Of a stretch of DNA of 64,000 nucleotides, positions 63,979 to 64,000 are shown piece after piece. Each line of letters starts with the position of its first letter. The stretch's first letter is position 1. A program made the position numbers and the translations under genes. The stretch is from Piscinibacter sp. XHJ-5 (GTDB taxonomy: Bacteria; Pseudomonadota; Gammaproteobacteria; Burkholderiales; Burkholderiaceae_C): positions 2,170,001 through 2,234,000 of the forward strand of contig NZ_CP123228.1 in the NCBI RefSeq assembly GCF_029855045.1. Direction: 5' to 3'. Under the pieces are notes generated by a model that saw nothing but the letters and a program-made list of their open reading frames with translations, made no database searches and had not been told where the DNA came from.

Positions 63979-64000
63979 AATCGTCGGTCACTCTTGCGCT

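Overview
The window is GC-rich DNA that looks like a Burkholderiales (betaproteobacterial) chromosome. The reasons are three Bug/TctC periplasmic receptors, many paralogous acyl-CoA catabolic genes, and dispersed repeats of a type common in that order. No rRNA, tRNA or CRISPR array was recognised. The taxonomic call is inference from gene content, not from a marker gene.

Layout. (1) 1-14508: acyl-CoA catabolism. It holds an enoyl-CoA hydratase end, a thiolase-like protein with a DUF35 partner, a full thiolase, a Bug receptor, an acyl-CoA ligase, then a divergent operon (Zn alcohol dehydrogenase, alpha/beta hydrolase, enoyl-CoA hydratase, two acyl-CoA dehydrogenases), an NDP-forming acyl-CoA synthetase and a second Bug receptor. 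(2) About 14.6-29.3 kb: a mosaic accessory region. Two nearly identical direct repeats (387 and 393 bp) enclose about 13.6 kb containing a TIR-FHA fusion protein, an IS91-type transposase fragment abutting a broken P-type ATPase, an unknown secreted protein, fragments of a lactonase-like enzyme, a flavin monooxygenase and an ankyrin protein, and two small modules (DUF1566 protein/methyltransferase/hydrolase; nitrilase/methyltransferase with a divergent LuxR-STAND regulator). (3) 29.4-31.9 kb: a Crp-like regulator divergent from a tannase/feruloyl-esterase lipoprotein. (4) 32.4-56.98 kb: a second, larger CoA-thioester catabolic cluster with two CaiB CoA-transferases, seven complete crotonase-family proteins, two acyl-CoA dehydrogenases, two acyl-CoA ligases, two SDRs, two MaoC/hotdog hydratases, a thiolase, another thiolase-like/DUF35 pair, an MFS permease and a third Bug receptor. 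(5) 57.3-64.0 kb: a tight operon DUF1302 - DUF1329 - YCF48-like - MMPL/RND, probably an envelope module handling a hydrophobic substrate.

How it may work together (inference): a hydrophobic or branched carboxylic acid crosses the envelope through the DUF1302/DUF1329/RND module and the Bug/MFS proteins. Ligases or CoA-transferases activate it. Acyl-CoA dehydrogenases, hydratases, SDRs and thiolases shorten it. The two thiolase-like/DUF35 pairs resemble Ltp2-type retro-aldolases of steroid side-chain degradation, which would remove branched pieces. A palindrome of the form GAAC-N3-GTTC occurs in four intergenic regions (33.7, 49.4, 57.15/57.22 and 14.62 kb) and may tie the cluster into one regulon whose regulator is not in the window.

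The most unusual items are the TIR-FHA fusion at 15.7-16.9 kb, a 272-bp multi-arm palindrome placed exactly between two acyl-CoA dehydrogenase genes at 45.4 kb, the duplicated repeats bounding the scrapyard region, and the shared operator.
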